Shown: in pieces, positions 21,579 through 31,802 of the stretch
Position numbering within the stretch: the first letter of the stretch is position 1
Layout: each line of letters begins with the position of its first letter
Assembly (NCBI RefSeq): GCF_024758565.1
Contig: NZ_CP079199.1
Span: forward strand, 549,501 to 613,500
DNA length: 64,000 bases
Reading direction: 5' to 3'
Origin: Mesomycoplasma ovipneumoniae
Lineage (GTDB): Bacteria > Bacillota_I > Bacilli_A > Mycoplasmatales > Metamycoplasmataceae
The notes under the pieces: model-generated
Told to the model about the DNA's origin: nothing
The model's database searches: none
Seen by the model: the letters and a program-made list of their open reading frames with translations, nothing else
Position numbers and translations under genes: made by a program

Positions 21579-21584
21579 TATAAT
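21579..21584 (+). promoter_or_regulatory. pyrH operon -10 box
   Basis: TATAAT 24 bases before the pyrH ATG, in the divergent spacer to the subtilase-like gene. Confidence 0.6.
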
Positions 21585-21607
21585 TAAATAAAATTTTTTG
21601 AGATAAC

Positions 21608-22318
21608 ATGAAGTCAACTATTCTAATTAAACTTTCGGGTGAAAGTCTTGCTAACAAACAAAAATCACTCGCAATTGATTATGAACTTGTCGGTCGAATT
21701 GGCCATCAACTTAAAGAAATTCAAAAATTAGGTTATAAAATTTTAATTGTGATTGGCGGTGGAAATTTTTGGCGTGGAACTTCCGCTGCAAAAAATGGAA
21801 TAAATCGAAATACTGCAGATTATATTGGCATGCTAGGGACGGTAATGAATGGACTAGCCCTTGATTCAGTTTTTCGCGATTTGAAAATTAAAACTCGCGT
21901 TTTGTCTTCAATGAGTTTGGATCCTCGAATTTGTGAGTATTTTGTTCGAGAAAAAGCTATTAAATATCTCTCAGATGGTCATGTTTTAATTCTTGTCGGT
22001 GGAACAGGTCGTCCATTTTTTACAACAGACAGTGCCGCTACCCTTTTTGCTTCTGAAATGGATGCAAATTTAATTCTAGTTGGTAAAAATAATGTAAACG
22101 GGGTTTTTGATTCTGATCCTAAAATTAATCCAAATGCAATAAGATATGATAAAATTACTTATGATCAAGTTATTGAAAAAAATCTGAAAGTGATGGATTC
22201 AACAGCCTTTTCCATGGCGCGCGATAACAAGATTCGACTATTAATTTTTGACATTAAAGAAGAAAACAGCATAGTTAAATTAATAAAAGGTCAAATCAAA
22301 CATACGGAGGTCTATTAA
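21608..22318 (+). CDS. pyrH: UMP kinase
   Basis: 236 residues, standard length. Amino-acid-kinase fold signatures: LIKLSGESL (residues 4-12), VIGGGNFWRGT (48-58), ADYIGMLGTVMNGLAL (69-84), GGTGRPFFTTDSAATLFASEM (about 137-157), and VMDSTAFSMA near the end. Phosphorylates UMP to UDP. In the order pyrH-frr-cdsA-polC; frr starts one base after its stop. Confidence 0.97.
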   Translation: MKSTILIKLSGESLANKQKSLAIDYELVGRIGHQLKEIQKLGYKILIVIGGGNFWRGTSAAKNGINRNTADYIGMLGTVMNGLALDSVFRDLKIKTRVLSSMSLDPRICEYFVREKAIKYLSDGHVLILVGGTGRPFFTTDSAATLFASEMDANLILVGKNNVNGVFDSDPKINPNAIRYDKITYDQVIEKNLKVMDSTAFSMARDNKIRLLIFDIKEENSIVKLIKGQIKHTEVY

Positions 22319-22319
22319 A

Positions 22320-22880
22320 ATGAAATCTGAAATTGAATTCAATTTTTATAAAGAAATTCTAGATCAAAAAGCGCAAGATGTTTATTCCTATTTGGAAAAA
22401 AGCTTCCAAAAAGTAAGTGTTGGCGCACCAAACCCCCAATTAATTTCCCATATTAAAGTTAGTTTTTACGGGACATTAACCCCAATTAATGAAATTGCAT
22501 CAATTTCAACCCCTGTACCTTTACAACTTTTAGTAAAACCTTATGAATTTTCACTTGTAAAGGAAATTGCAACCGCAATTGTTGCATCAAAAATTGATGC
22601 TCAAGTTCAAAAAGAAGCTAACCAAGTCCGTATAATTTTTCCTGAACCAACACAGCAAAAACGCCAGGAAAGCGTTCATTTATTAAAAAAAATTCACGAA
22701 GAAGCCAAAGTTAAAATACGTCTAATTCGCCAAGATGTTAATAAATTAATAAAAAAAGAAGAGCTTTCCGAGGATCAAGAAAAAGACTATCTCAATCAGG
22801 TTCAAAAAACAATCAATTTACAAATAGAAAAAATTGATGAAATTTACGAAAAAAAAGTAAAAGAAATTCAAACTATTTAA
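22320..22880 (+). CDS. frr: Ribosome recycling factor
   Basis: 186 residues, full length. Conserved RRF elements: HIKVSFYGTLTPINEIASIS, PEPTQQKRQESVHLLKKIHEEAKVKIRLIRQDVNKLI. The long three-helix bundle and small beta domain mimic tRNA and split the 70S ribosome with EF-G after termination. SD GGAGG sits in the pyrH 3' end, one base between stop and start, so expression is coupled. Confidence 0.97.
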   Translation: MKSEIEFNFYKEILDQKAQDVYSYLEKSFQKVSVGAPNPQLISHIKVSFYGTLTPINEIASISTPVPLQLLVKPYEFSLVKEIATAIVASKIDAQVQKEANQVRIIFPEPTQQKRQESVHLLKKIHEEAKVKIRLIRQDVNKLIKKEELSEDQEKDYLNQVQKTINLQIEKIDEIYEKKVKEIQTI

Positions 22881-22883
22881 AAA

Positions 22884-23807
22884 ATGCGGGCATTTTTCCC
22901 AAATTTTACATCTAAGGAATTTTTATATCGCTTTTTATCCTCAGTTTTTATTATCGCAATAATTGCCCCAATTTTATTTGTAGGCTATTATTGGCATTTT
23001 TGAGGACGAATAATTTCCTTTGGTGTTTTAGCGTTTATTTTATTTTATAGTTTGTATGAAATTTTTGTTCACTTTCAATCTAGAAAAATTTTTGCTGCAA
23101 TATCTGCATCATTAGGTTTTTTACTATTTTTATTACCTTCAAATTTTAATTTAAATCAGATCTATTTTTCTAAGGACATTGAGTTTAGTTGAAGTTTAAT
23201 AGAATTTTTTGTAAAAGAACAAGTTTTAGATTATCATATTTTTTTTACCTTACCTTTTTTATTAGTTATTAGATTTATGGATTCTAAACAAAAAACTAGT
23301 TCTGGTTTTTTTTCTGATATTGTACTTAAATTTATAATTATTTTTATAGTTACATTATTTTTCAAATTTTTATGAATATTAAACACATTTAATGTGTTTT
23401 TGGTTATTAGTTTGGCTTTAATTGCCGTAATTTCAGACATTTTTGGCTATATTTTTGGTTCAATTTTTGGAAGAAAAATATTTCCTTGAAAATTTGATTT
23501 TTCTCCCAAAAAATCAATGGAAGGCTTCATTTTTTCCTTCATTTTTTCCTTAATTTTTACTTTATTAATTTTTTTAAATCTAAATTTCGGAATTCAATTG
23601 AATAATTGACTATTATTTAAAATTTTGGCAGTAATTTTTTTGCCAATTGTAGCTATTTTTGGTGACATATTTTTTTCTGTTATAAAAAGATATTTGAATA
23701 TAAAGGATTTTTCACAAATTATTAAGGGGCATGGTGGAATTTTTGACCGACTTGACTCTATTAGTTTTGTTTTTTTATCATTTTCAGTAATTATTCTAAC
23801 AATTTAA
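22884..23807 (+). CDS. cdsA: CDP-diacylglycerol synthase
   Basis: 307 codons from ATG 22884, with six TGA codons as Trp. Eight or so hydrophobic helices. Signature: VISDIFGYIFGSIFGRK (about residues 184-200), then the CDS motif SVIKRYLNIKDFSQIIKGHGG near 265-285, with GIFDRLDS. Makes CDP-DAG from phosphatidic acid and CTP, the precursor of phosphatidylglycerol and cardiolipin. Three bases after frr. Confidence 0.93.
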
Positions 23808-23839
23808 TTTTTTCTTTTTTAAAAAGAATGAGGGTGGCT

Positions 23840-26800
23840 ATGAATGTAAGGTTCAAAAAATTTTGTGAGTGAGTTAATTGGCAAATACCGCCAGATTGAG
23901 ATGATGTTCAAATAATTCAAAACGAAAATTCAAACAAAGATAATGCCTCAAATGAATTTTCAGCAATACTAAAAAAAACTACCCTACCAAAATTTTTTGA
24001 TTTATATTCATTTATTAAGTTAATTTCAACAATTAATAAAAAATCCTCAATTTCAAGTTGTAAAATTAATTTTGATTATGAAATTGAACAGAATAATTTT
24101 CATGATCATGAATTATTAGAATACCTAAACGGTTTAATGGAAACGATTTCAAAATCTAAAAATTTTTTTACAGATAAAGAAATCGTAAGAGCTGGTTCAG
24201 CTAAATTTAAAATTTTCTTTTCAGATCTAGAAAGCTTTAATTCTTTTAAAGAGTACGAAAATAAATTGCTGAAAATAATAAAAAAAATTGGCCTAATTCA
24301 TTTAGATCTAGAATTTATACTTGAAGACAAGCAATTACCGCCTCAAAAAGAATTAAATTTATCCATAGAAAGAGTTTTGCATCCTTCAACATCTCAAATT
24401 TCTGTTCGAAAGAAAAAAACCTCCAAAAAATGCAATAATTTTGAGCTTATTAATTTAAAATTCATTCGCTCACACAAGAATTCAAATGTCGAATTCCATG
24501 GCGAAATTTATAAAATTTCAACAATAAAATCAAAAAACGGTGGGCAAATTTTAAAAGTTTATGTAAATGACTATGAATACACAGAAGCAGTTGTTGTTGA
24601 TAAATTTTTGCGAGCAAATCAAAATTTTGACTTAAAAGTTGGTGATTTAGTAAAAATTCGGGCTGAAATCAAGGACACAACTTCGCGATATAAGTCAAAT
24701 ATTGATCTAGATTTGTGTGACATTACTAAAATAGAAGCATCTGACTTTTTTCCTGAACAAAATATTGATACTGCTATTGAAAAAAGAGTCGAAATTACCG
24801 CTAGAACTTGAAAATCAACTATGGACGGAATCTCAAGTGCAAGCGTATACGTTCGTCACGCATTAAAAAATGGATATTCGGCAATTGGAATAGCTGATTT
24901 AGATTCAGTCCAAGCTTTTCCTGAGTTTTACGGCGCTATTAAATCCACAAATATTAAGCCTATTTACGGCTCAACTTTTTCAACATATTCATCAAAAATT
25001 GAAAAAGTTTTAAATTTTAACGGTAAAAATCAGCAACTAAATTCAGCAAGATTTGTCATTTTTGACTTAGAAACAACGGGACTTTCATCATATTATAATG
25101 AAATTATTGAATTTGGTGCGCTTGTTTTTCAAGATGGCATTGAAATTGAAAAACATCAGTTTTTTATTAAACCATCAGAAAAAATACCATATTTAATTAC
25201 AAAAATTACTGGAATTACCCAGCAAATGATTGACGAACTTGCCATTCTGCCAGGCGTTGCTGTTGAAAAAATAGAAAAAATTATTAAAAATTCGGTTCTA
25301 GTGGCCCATAATGCAAATTTTGACTTTAATTTTTTAAATCAATTTTTTAAAAAACATGCACAAAAATCAGTGGAAAATCCAATTATTGATACGCTCGAAG
25401 TAAGTCGTTTTTTGAATCCTTCAGAAAAAAGTCATAGTCTTAAAAATGTTGCAAAAAGATTTGAAATTTATTATGATGATGAGGTAGCTCACCGGGCAGA
25501 TTATGATGCGCAAATTTTATCTAATGTTTGGCGAAATTTTCTTAATACATTACAAAACCAAAATATTCAAGATTTAGAGCAACTTTCATCAGTAAAAAAT
25601 TCAATTTTTGATCTTCGACCAGAAAAAATTTTTCCAAAACAGTTGACAATATTGGCCAAAAATCAAATCGGTCTAAAAAAACTTTATAAATTAGTATCGC
25701 TAGCAAACACAGAAAATTTAATTTCCCGTCCACTAATTTTTTATGACAAAATGGAAAAAGACCCTGATTTATTGGTAGGTTCAGGAGGAATCGATTCGCT
25801 TTTGATCCAGAATTTACTTTATTTTGGGCCTGACAGTGTTGAAAAATTTGAAAAAATATTCGATTTTATCGAAGTTCCGCCTCCAACTGCATTTGTTCAT
25901 TTAGTAAAACGGGAAATTTTTACACAAAATCAGATTGAAGATTTGATAAAAAACTTGTTGAATTTGGCAAAAAAATTAAAAATTCCAGCTGTTGCAATTG
26001 GTGATGTTCGTTATTGCCAGTCTCGTGAAAAAATTTTTCATGAACTTTATATTTATGCAAAAGGTGTCGGCGGAGTTAATCATCATTTGTTTGATCATCA
26101 AGAAAAAGAACGAAAAGACCCTAAAAACAGTCATATTTTTCCCGATAAGCATTTTTTTACAACTGATGAGTTAAAAAAACAGTTTGAATTTTTACAAAAT
26201 CCTGAATTAGTTGATGAATTTGTGGTAAAAAATTCTAATTTAATTGCTAATTCAATTTCAGATAGCATTGAAATTATCAAACCCGGCCTTCACCCGCCAG
26301 AATTTGATAATTCCGAAATTAATTTAAAAGAAACTGTTTACAAAAATGCATATAAAAAATACGGAAATCCTTTGCCAGAAATAATCAAAACTAGAATAGA
26401 AAAGGAACTTATTCCAATAATTCAGCACGGTTTTCACGTTGTTTATTGAATTTCAAAACGAATAGTCGATGAAGCCAAATCTCAAGGTGCAATCGTCGAT
26501 TCTCGTGGGTCAGTAGGTTCTTCTATTGTTGCATATTTGACCGGAATCACAGATGTAAACCCACTTTTACCACATTATTTGTGCCAAAAATGTTCTAAAG
26601 TGGAATTTTTTGACTCACAAGAATTTTTATCAGGTTATGATTTGCTAGACAAAGAATGTCAAAATTGCGGTCAACTTATGGATAAAGACGGTCATAACAT
26701 CCCTTTTGAGACTTTTTTAGGATTTAATGCCGAAAAAGTTCCTGACATTGATCTAAATTTTTCAGGCGAAACACAACTTAAAATGCACGATTTTGTTCGT

Positions 26801-28231
26801 GATCTTTTTGGAAAAGATAAAACATTTCGCGCTGGAACTATTTTGACAAATGCCGAAAAAACTGTTTTTGGTCTAGGGCGAAAACTTGGCGAATTTAGGG
26901 CGATGTATGATTCAAAATTTGATCTTAACCGTGAAGTTTCATATTTTACAAATACATTTCTCGATTTTCTGGCCACAAAAGCCCAAGGTGTAAAACGAAC
27001 ATCAGGAAAACACGCAGGTGGAATTATAGTTATCCCTCAAAACCGTGAAATTGAAGATTTTACCCCTATTAATTTTCCAGCAAATAATGAAAAATCAGAC
27101 TGAAAAACAACGCATTTTGATTATAATGCGCTTCATGATAACCTCTTGAAACTAGATATTTTAGGTCATGATGATCCGACAATTTTGCTTCATTTAGAGG
27201 AAATTACTGGAGTAAAATCCGATCAAATTCCAAAAAGTGACCATAAAATCTTATCACTTTTTACCTCTGCAAAAGAATTAGGTATACAACCAGGTCAAAT
27301 GCTTGGTGAACAGACAGGAACAATTGGAATTCCAGAATTTGGAACTCCTTTTGTTAGAAGAATGCTTCAAGTTGCACAAGTAAAATCTTTTGCTGATATT
27401 GTTGCAGTTTGTGGTCTAGCTCACGGAGGTGGAGTTTGGCAAAATAATGCCGAAGTGCTAATTTCCAAAAAAAACCACGCAATTAACGAGGTAATTTCCT
27501 GTCGTGACGATATTATGATTTATCTTTTAAGAATGAAACTAGATCATCTTGATGCCTTTAATATTATGGAAAAAGTTCGAAAAGGGAAAGGACTTACACA
27601 AAGCGAAATTGATATTTTAACTGAAAAAAAAGTGCCAACTTGGTATATTGACTCATTGCAAAAAATTGGCTATATGTTTCCAAAAGCCCACGCGGTTGCT
27701 TATGCAATGAAAGCTTGAAAAATCGCATATTTTAAACTATATCACCCACTTGCATTTTATTCATCATATTTTTCTATCAGACCTGATGTTAAAGATATTG
27801 ATACATTAATTCAACCGGCAGACAAAATTGAGGCTAAAATTCTGACACTACAACAAAGGCAAACAAATCAAAACGGATCAGGCCAAGCTTTAACCCCAAA
27901 AGAAAAGGATTTAATTCCCTTTTTAGAAATCAGTCTTGAACTAAAACTACGAGGATTTGAAATTGAAAATGTTAACCTTTTAATGTCAGATGCTCAAAAT
28001 TGAATTGTTAATAAAGAAAATAATTCATTAATTCCACCATTTATTTCAGTTGATGGAATTGGTGATATTAATGCCCGAAAAATCATTCAAGCCCGTAATT
28101 TACGACCTTTTTCGTCAATTGAAGATTTTCAAACCAGGACAGAAACAAATAATACTGCGCTAAAAAAATTAATACAACTGGGAGTTTTTGATAAAATTTC
28201 TAAGACAACACAAGTAAATTTATTTGACTAA
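23840..28231 (+). CDS. polC: DNA polymerase III alpha subunit, PolC type
   Basis: 1463 codons from ATG 23840 (after GAGGGTGG; ATG 23828 is an in-frame alternative) to TAA 28229-28231, with TGA as Trp throughout. Order: N-terminal region, OB fold (about residues 220-310), PHP domain, interrupted by a DEDDh exonuclease (FDLETTG, AHNANFDFNFL and HRADYDAQ all intact, about 408-560), then the polymerase core with SRGSVGSSIVAYL (about 887), a Cys4 zinc site and PDIDLNF/FRAGTI. The PHP metal ligands are missing: the HxH near 320-322 reads T-A-R, TDH reads ADL, GDVHY reads GDVRY. Main replicative polymerase. Its last 70 codons are copied at 31.2 kb. Confidence 0.96.
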
Positions 28232-28259
28232 TCAAAAACAACAAAAAGCGAGTAAAATT

Positions 28260-28724
28260 ATGAATATCGCTGGCAAAGTTTTATGCAAAGTCAAATCTTT
28301 ACATAAAACATATTTTTGGGTTTCAATGCCTGAAGACTATGTTGGTGTTGTTTTTTTAGATGCAAAACAACTGACAAATGGTCGAAAAATTGATAATTAT
28401 TACCAAATAGCGCAACAACTTATTCTAAAAATTGAGATAATTTCTCATTTTAACAAGAAAGCATCACTTTCAGATATTCGTAAAGTAATTTACTACAATG
28501 ATGCCGAACATCTTTTAGAAACTCAATCAGGATTTAAAAATCTACAAAAATTATGCCAGGAGCAAATAAATTCTGAGTCTGAGTTTAGAAATAAAATCAC
28601 CCGACTTTCCCAGTTTAATGAGAAAATCTTAAAAAAGTCTCGTGTTTTGGGGACTTTTTTAACTCTTTTGGCAAAAGTTTATTTCTGACCTTATTACCTA
28701 ATTTACCGATTTATTAAGAAATAA
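28260..28724 (+). CDS. S1-type RNA-binding domain protein, copy A
   Basis: 154 codons from ATG 28260 to TAA 28722-28724, reading TGA 28686 as Trp. Residues about 3-75 fit an S1/OB domain: GKVLCKVKSLHKTYFWVSM, GVVFLDAKQL, YYQIAQQLILKIEIIS, KASLSDIRK. Close copy of the gene at 31443. From about residue 115 onward the two diverge, because this copy runs from a degenerate pgi start into a repeat element, giving it an acquired tail. Likely binds RNA or ribosomes, as the short S1 proteins of Firmicutes do; exact role unknown. Starts 28 bases after polC. Confidence 0.7.
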
Positions 28725-28858
28725 AAGTAAAAATCATATATATGTCAAATATTTGGATCACTAGGAACACCAAGTGATTTTTAAATATCATTTGTTTATC
28801 TAAAGTGTAAATTCAACCCTTTGTCTTAATTTTTGTAATCAAACTGGCAAACCCAGGA
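28603..28858 (+). repeat. About 256-bp element with inverted ends, copy 1
   Basis: Begins near GACTTTCCCAGTTTAATG and ends with AATCAAACTGGCAAACCCAG, which are inverted complements of each other. A direct copy is at 30951-31200. Contains no gene apart from the 3' tail of the S1 copy A; an internal AAAAAAGTC ... GGACTTTTTT hairpin could terminate transcription. Confidence 0.65.
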
Positions 28859-28932
28859 AAATAACTATAAAAGCAAAAACACTAAATTTTAAATCTAACC
28901 CAAGTAACATCGAGTTGATCATGGCTTTTTAA

Positions 28933-28948
28933 TATAATATAGTATAAT
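28933..28948 (+). promoter_or_regulatory. Doubled -10 box of the cassette gene pair
   Basis: Two TATAAT boxes (28933-28938 and 28943-28948) in a TATAATATAGTATAATATAAT run, about 50 bases before the ATG at 28997. Confidence 0.55.
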
Positions 28949-28996
28949 ATAATTAGCTACTTTCTATATCTAATGATAAATTGAAGGAGGCTTTAA

Positions 28997-29902
28997 ATGC
29001 TAAAATTATCCAAATTTAAAATCATTTTTGGAATAACAACTTTTGCTACAGCTGTTACTTTGCCTTTTTTAATATTAAGTATTAATGAAAAAACTGTCAA
29101 AAATCATAAAAATATATCTGAGACAACTTTCTCTAAAACATTAAAATCCGAATCTCTGAAAATAATTTCAGCTTTAAAACAAAAAAATGCCGAGTCCTTT
29201 TCTTCTACTAACGAGAATACTGAAGAACATATTAAGGATTTTCCAAAATTTGAAAAAGATTTTCAAGATTTTATCGATGAAGTTTCACAAAACCCGAATT
29301 TAAACTTGGAAAAAATTGCTAAAGAAAAATTGCTAAAAAAAGGTGTTACCGCCGATAATATAGAAAAAATATTTGCTTCAAAAAATTCAAAAAATGATAA
29401 AATTCAAAATCAAGATTTACTTGTTAAGCCTCAATCCTTTTCTTCTAAGAGCGCTCCTAATTTAAAAATGAAAGAATTTGCAAATAAACTTTGGAATCAA
29501 CACGTTTCCAATGCCGCATTTGCTGCTATAAATTACGGTCTTGCAGTGGCTTATGGAGTTATTTGAATGTGGGGATCAGCGTTTGCTAGCACTATTGCTG
29601 GCAGTGTCTCAACAGCCCTTTCAGTTCTATACAAAGATGCTTATAATTCTCTTGTGTATGACAAAAATTGAGATGCTATTAAAGAAATAGATACTATTTA
29701 TTATACTAAAGAAGCATCTAAAGCATCATCTCGTATTAGTATCGTATCATCAACACTCAAAATTTTAGAAATGTGAAAAAAATTAAGAGCTGGACAAAAA
29801 GCAGCGATGGTTGCTCTAAATGCGGTAAAATGGGTTAATCCCCAAATTATTATTGTGTTATCTGCAATAGATGTTCTCCAATCAGTTATTTCCTTAGGTT
29901 AA
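28997..29902 (+). CDS. Cassette gene A: exported or membrane-anchored protein of unknown function
   Basis: 301 codons from ATG 28997, with an excellent SD (GAAGGAGG); TGA at 29564 and later are Trp; stop TAA 29900-29902. One N-terminal hydrophobic segment (about residues 8-28) without lipobox Cys, a charged Lys/Glu/Ser-rich region (30-160), then a hydrophobic Ala/Gly-rich stretch from about residue 175 (NAAFAAINYGLAVAYGVIW, SAFASTIAGSVSTAL), and another hydrophobic end. I do not recognise the family. It sits between two direct copies of a 250-bp repeat, next to a membrane protein gene, and is foreign to the conserved polC-pgi order. Confidence 0.7.
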
Positions 29903-29910
29903 TTAAAAAA

Positions 29911-30843
29911 ATGAACTTTTGATCAAGAGTTGAAAAATTTCTAAACCTTAAAATACCAAAAAAATTTTCAATAATCCCGTTTTTGTCTAATATTTTGTAT
30001 TTTAGCCTTTTTGTCTATTTAGTTTTTCTGTTTAATCCTTATAAGCGAAAAAAGCATTATTTTTTGCTTATTTTGTTTTTTTTAATAAGCTATCCATTTC
30101 CTTATCTCGCAATTGTTTCAATGTTAAGTTTGAGTCATAATGGAGATTTTTTAAGACATTTTTATTTAAAAATTTTTAACAATTTTTTTATTTTGCATTT
30201 GTTTGAAATAATTACTTACTTAATTTTTTATTTCCCATATTCATATGTTTGTAGTTTTTTACAAAAAATTTTCCGTTTTTATTTAATAAAAAAAGTGAAA
30301 CAAAAATTAGGTCGACTAAATCCAGAAAATAAATTCGGTTTTTTAACTAACTTTGATTATGATAAATATTATAAATTTGCGTGCCAAAGAAAACTTTATT
30401 CACGTTATTTTGACATTAATAATTGACACCAATATGATCAAATTGTCGAAAATATTATCAAGTGAATAAATAACACTTTATGACATGCACAAGGTTATTT
30501 ACCAAGATATTATTCTCATATAATTTTGGAAGTGTTTTTATTTAATTCTGATAATTCTGAAAATTCAGAATCAAAAATCAATCCAAAAAAATGAAAATAT
30601 TTTTTAATATTTTATTTTATTTTTACAGCATTGCATTTTATATTTACATGATATCCACTTTGATTAGTTGCAGGATATCATTATTGAGACCAATTAAATG
30701 TGAATTTATATAAAGAACTTTTTGAAAGTGATGTTGCTGTTTGATTACTACCACTCTTATTTCTTTTTCTAGGTTATGTCATTATTCCTGTGGTTCTTTA
30801 TTTCCCAAAAACATCGCTGACATTTTGACTTTTTGAAGGGTAA
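29911..30843 (+). CDS. Cassette gene B: multi-pass membrane protein of unknown function
   Basis: 310 codons from ATG 29911, stop TAA 30841-30843, with about 14 TGA Trp codons, an unusually high share. About six hydrophobic segments: residues about 24-40, 47-67, 85-112, then after a soluble middle part, about 230-255 and 285-310. Starts 8 bases after gene A, so the pair is one unit. No transporter or enzyme motif seen. A role in secretion, or in immunity to, gene A is a guess from the pairing only. Confidence 0.65.
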
Positions 30844-30950
30844 AAATTATTAAAATTAGCAGAAAAAATTCAGACAAATAATCTCTATCTATGATTTTGA
30901 TTGTGCCACTTTTGCTAATTTTTCTACTAATTTATTTTACTTTGGGTCTT

Positions 30951-31200
30951 CCCGAGTTTCCCAGTTTGATGAGATAATTTTAAAAAAATCTCGGGCTTTC
31001 TATGCTTTTTTAACTTTTTTAGCAAAAGTTAATTACCTTTTTTTACTGATTTATTAAGATATCAAAGTAGAAATCATACCTATTTCAAATATTTTGATCA
31101 CTAGAAACACCACCGCGATTTTTAAATATCATTTGCTGATTTGATGCGTTAAATTCAACCCTTCGTCTCAATTTTTGCCATCAAACTGGTAAACCACGGA
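30951..31200 (+). repeat. About 250-bp element with inverted ends, copy 2
   Basis: Direct copy of 28603-28858: starts CCCGAGTTTCCCAGTTTGATG and ends CATCAAACTGGTAAACC, with the interior (including ATTTATTAAGA, TTTGATCACTAG and ATTCAACCCTT) matching in order. Lies directly before the duplicated polC tail. Confidence 0.65.
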
Positions 31201-31204
31201 AAAA

Positions 31205-31414
31205 ATAATTCTTAATTCCACAATTTATTTCAGTTGATGGAATTGGTGATATTAACATCCTAAAAATCATTCAACCCCGTAATTTACGGCCTTTTTTGCC
31301 AATTGAAGATTTTCAGACCGGGACAAAAACAAACAATATAACACTAAAAAATTAATATAACTGGGAGTTTTTGGTAAAATTTCTAAAATAACACAAGTAA
31401 ATTTATTTGATTAA
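31205..31414 (+). pseudogene. Decayed second copy of the polC 3' end
   Basis: Matches the last about 70 codons of polC (segment TCAGTTGATGGAATTGGTGA onward) down to the TAA, with scattered substitutions, an early TAA after ACTAAAAAAT and lost codons. No start or upstream polC sequence. It keeps the order polC tail then S1-domain gene, as in the intact locus 3.2 kb upstream. Confidence 0.9.
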
Positions 31415-31442
31415 ACAAAAACAACAAAAAGTGAGTAAAATT

Positions 31443-31802
31443 ATGGATATCGGTGACAAAGTACTATGTAAAATCAAATCTCTACATAAAAAATATTTTT
31501 GGGTTTCAATGCCTGATGGCTATGATGGCGTTGTTTTTTTAGATGCAAAACAACTCACAAATGGCCGAAAAATTGATAATTATTACCAAATAGGCCAACA
31601 ACTTATTTTAAAAATTGAGACAATTTCTCATTTTAACAAAAAAGCATCACTTTTAGATACCCGTAGAGTAATTTACTACAATGAAGCCGAACATCTTTTA
31701 GAAACTCAATCAGGATTTAAAAATCTACAAAAATTATGCGAGGAGCAAATAAATTATGAGTCTAAGTTTAGAAATAAAGTCAAAAATAAACCTGAATTAT
31801 AG
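31443..31802 (+). CDS. S1-type RNA-binding domain protein, copy B
   Basis: 119 codons from ATG 31443 to TAG 31800-31802. Nearly identical to copy A through residue about 112 (DKVLCKIKSLHKKYFWVSM, GVVFLDAKQLTNGRKIDNYY), with the S1/OB fold. Its end overlaps pgi by 47 bases in another frame. This is likely the ancestral arrangement polC-S1-pgi, and here the C-terminus is the original one. Whether both copies are expressed is unknown. Confidence 0.72.
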   Translation: MDIGDKVLCKIKSLHKKYFWVSMPDGYDGVVFLDAKQLTNGRKIDNYYQIGQQLILKIETISHFNKKASLLDTRRVIYYNEAEHLLETQSGFKNLQKLCEEQINYESKFRNKVKNKPEL

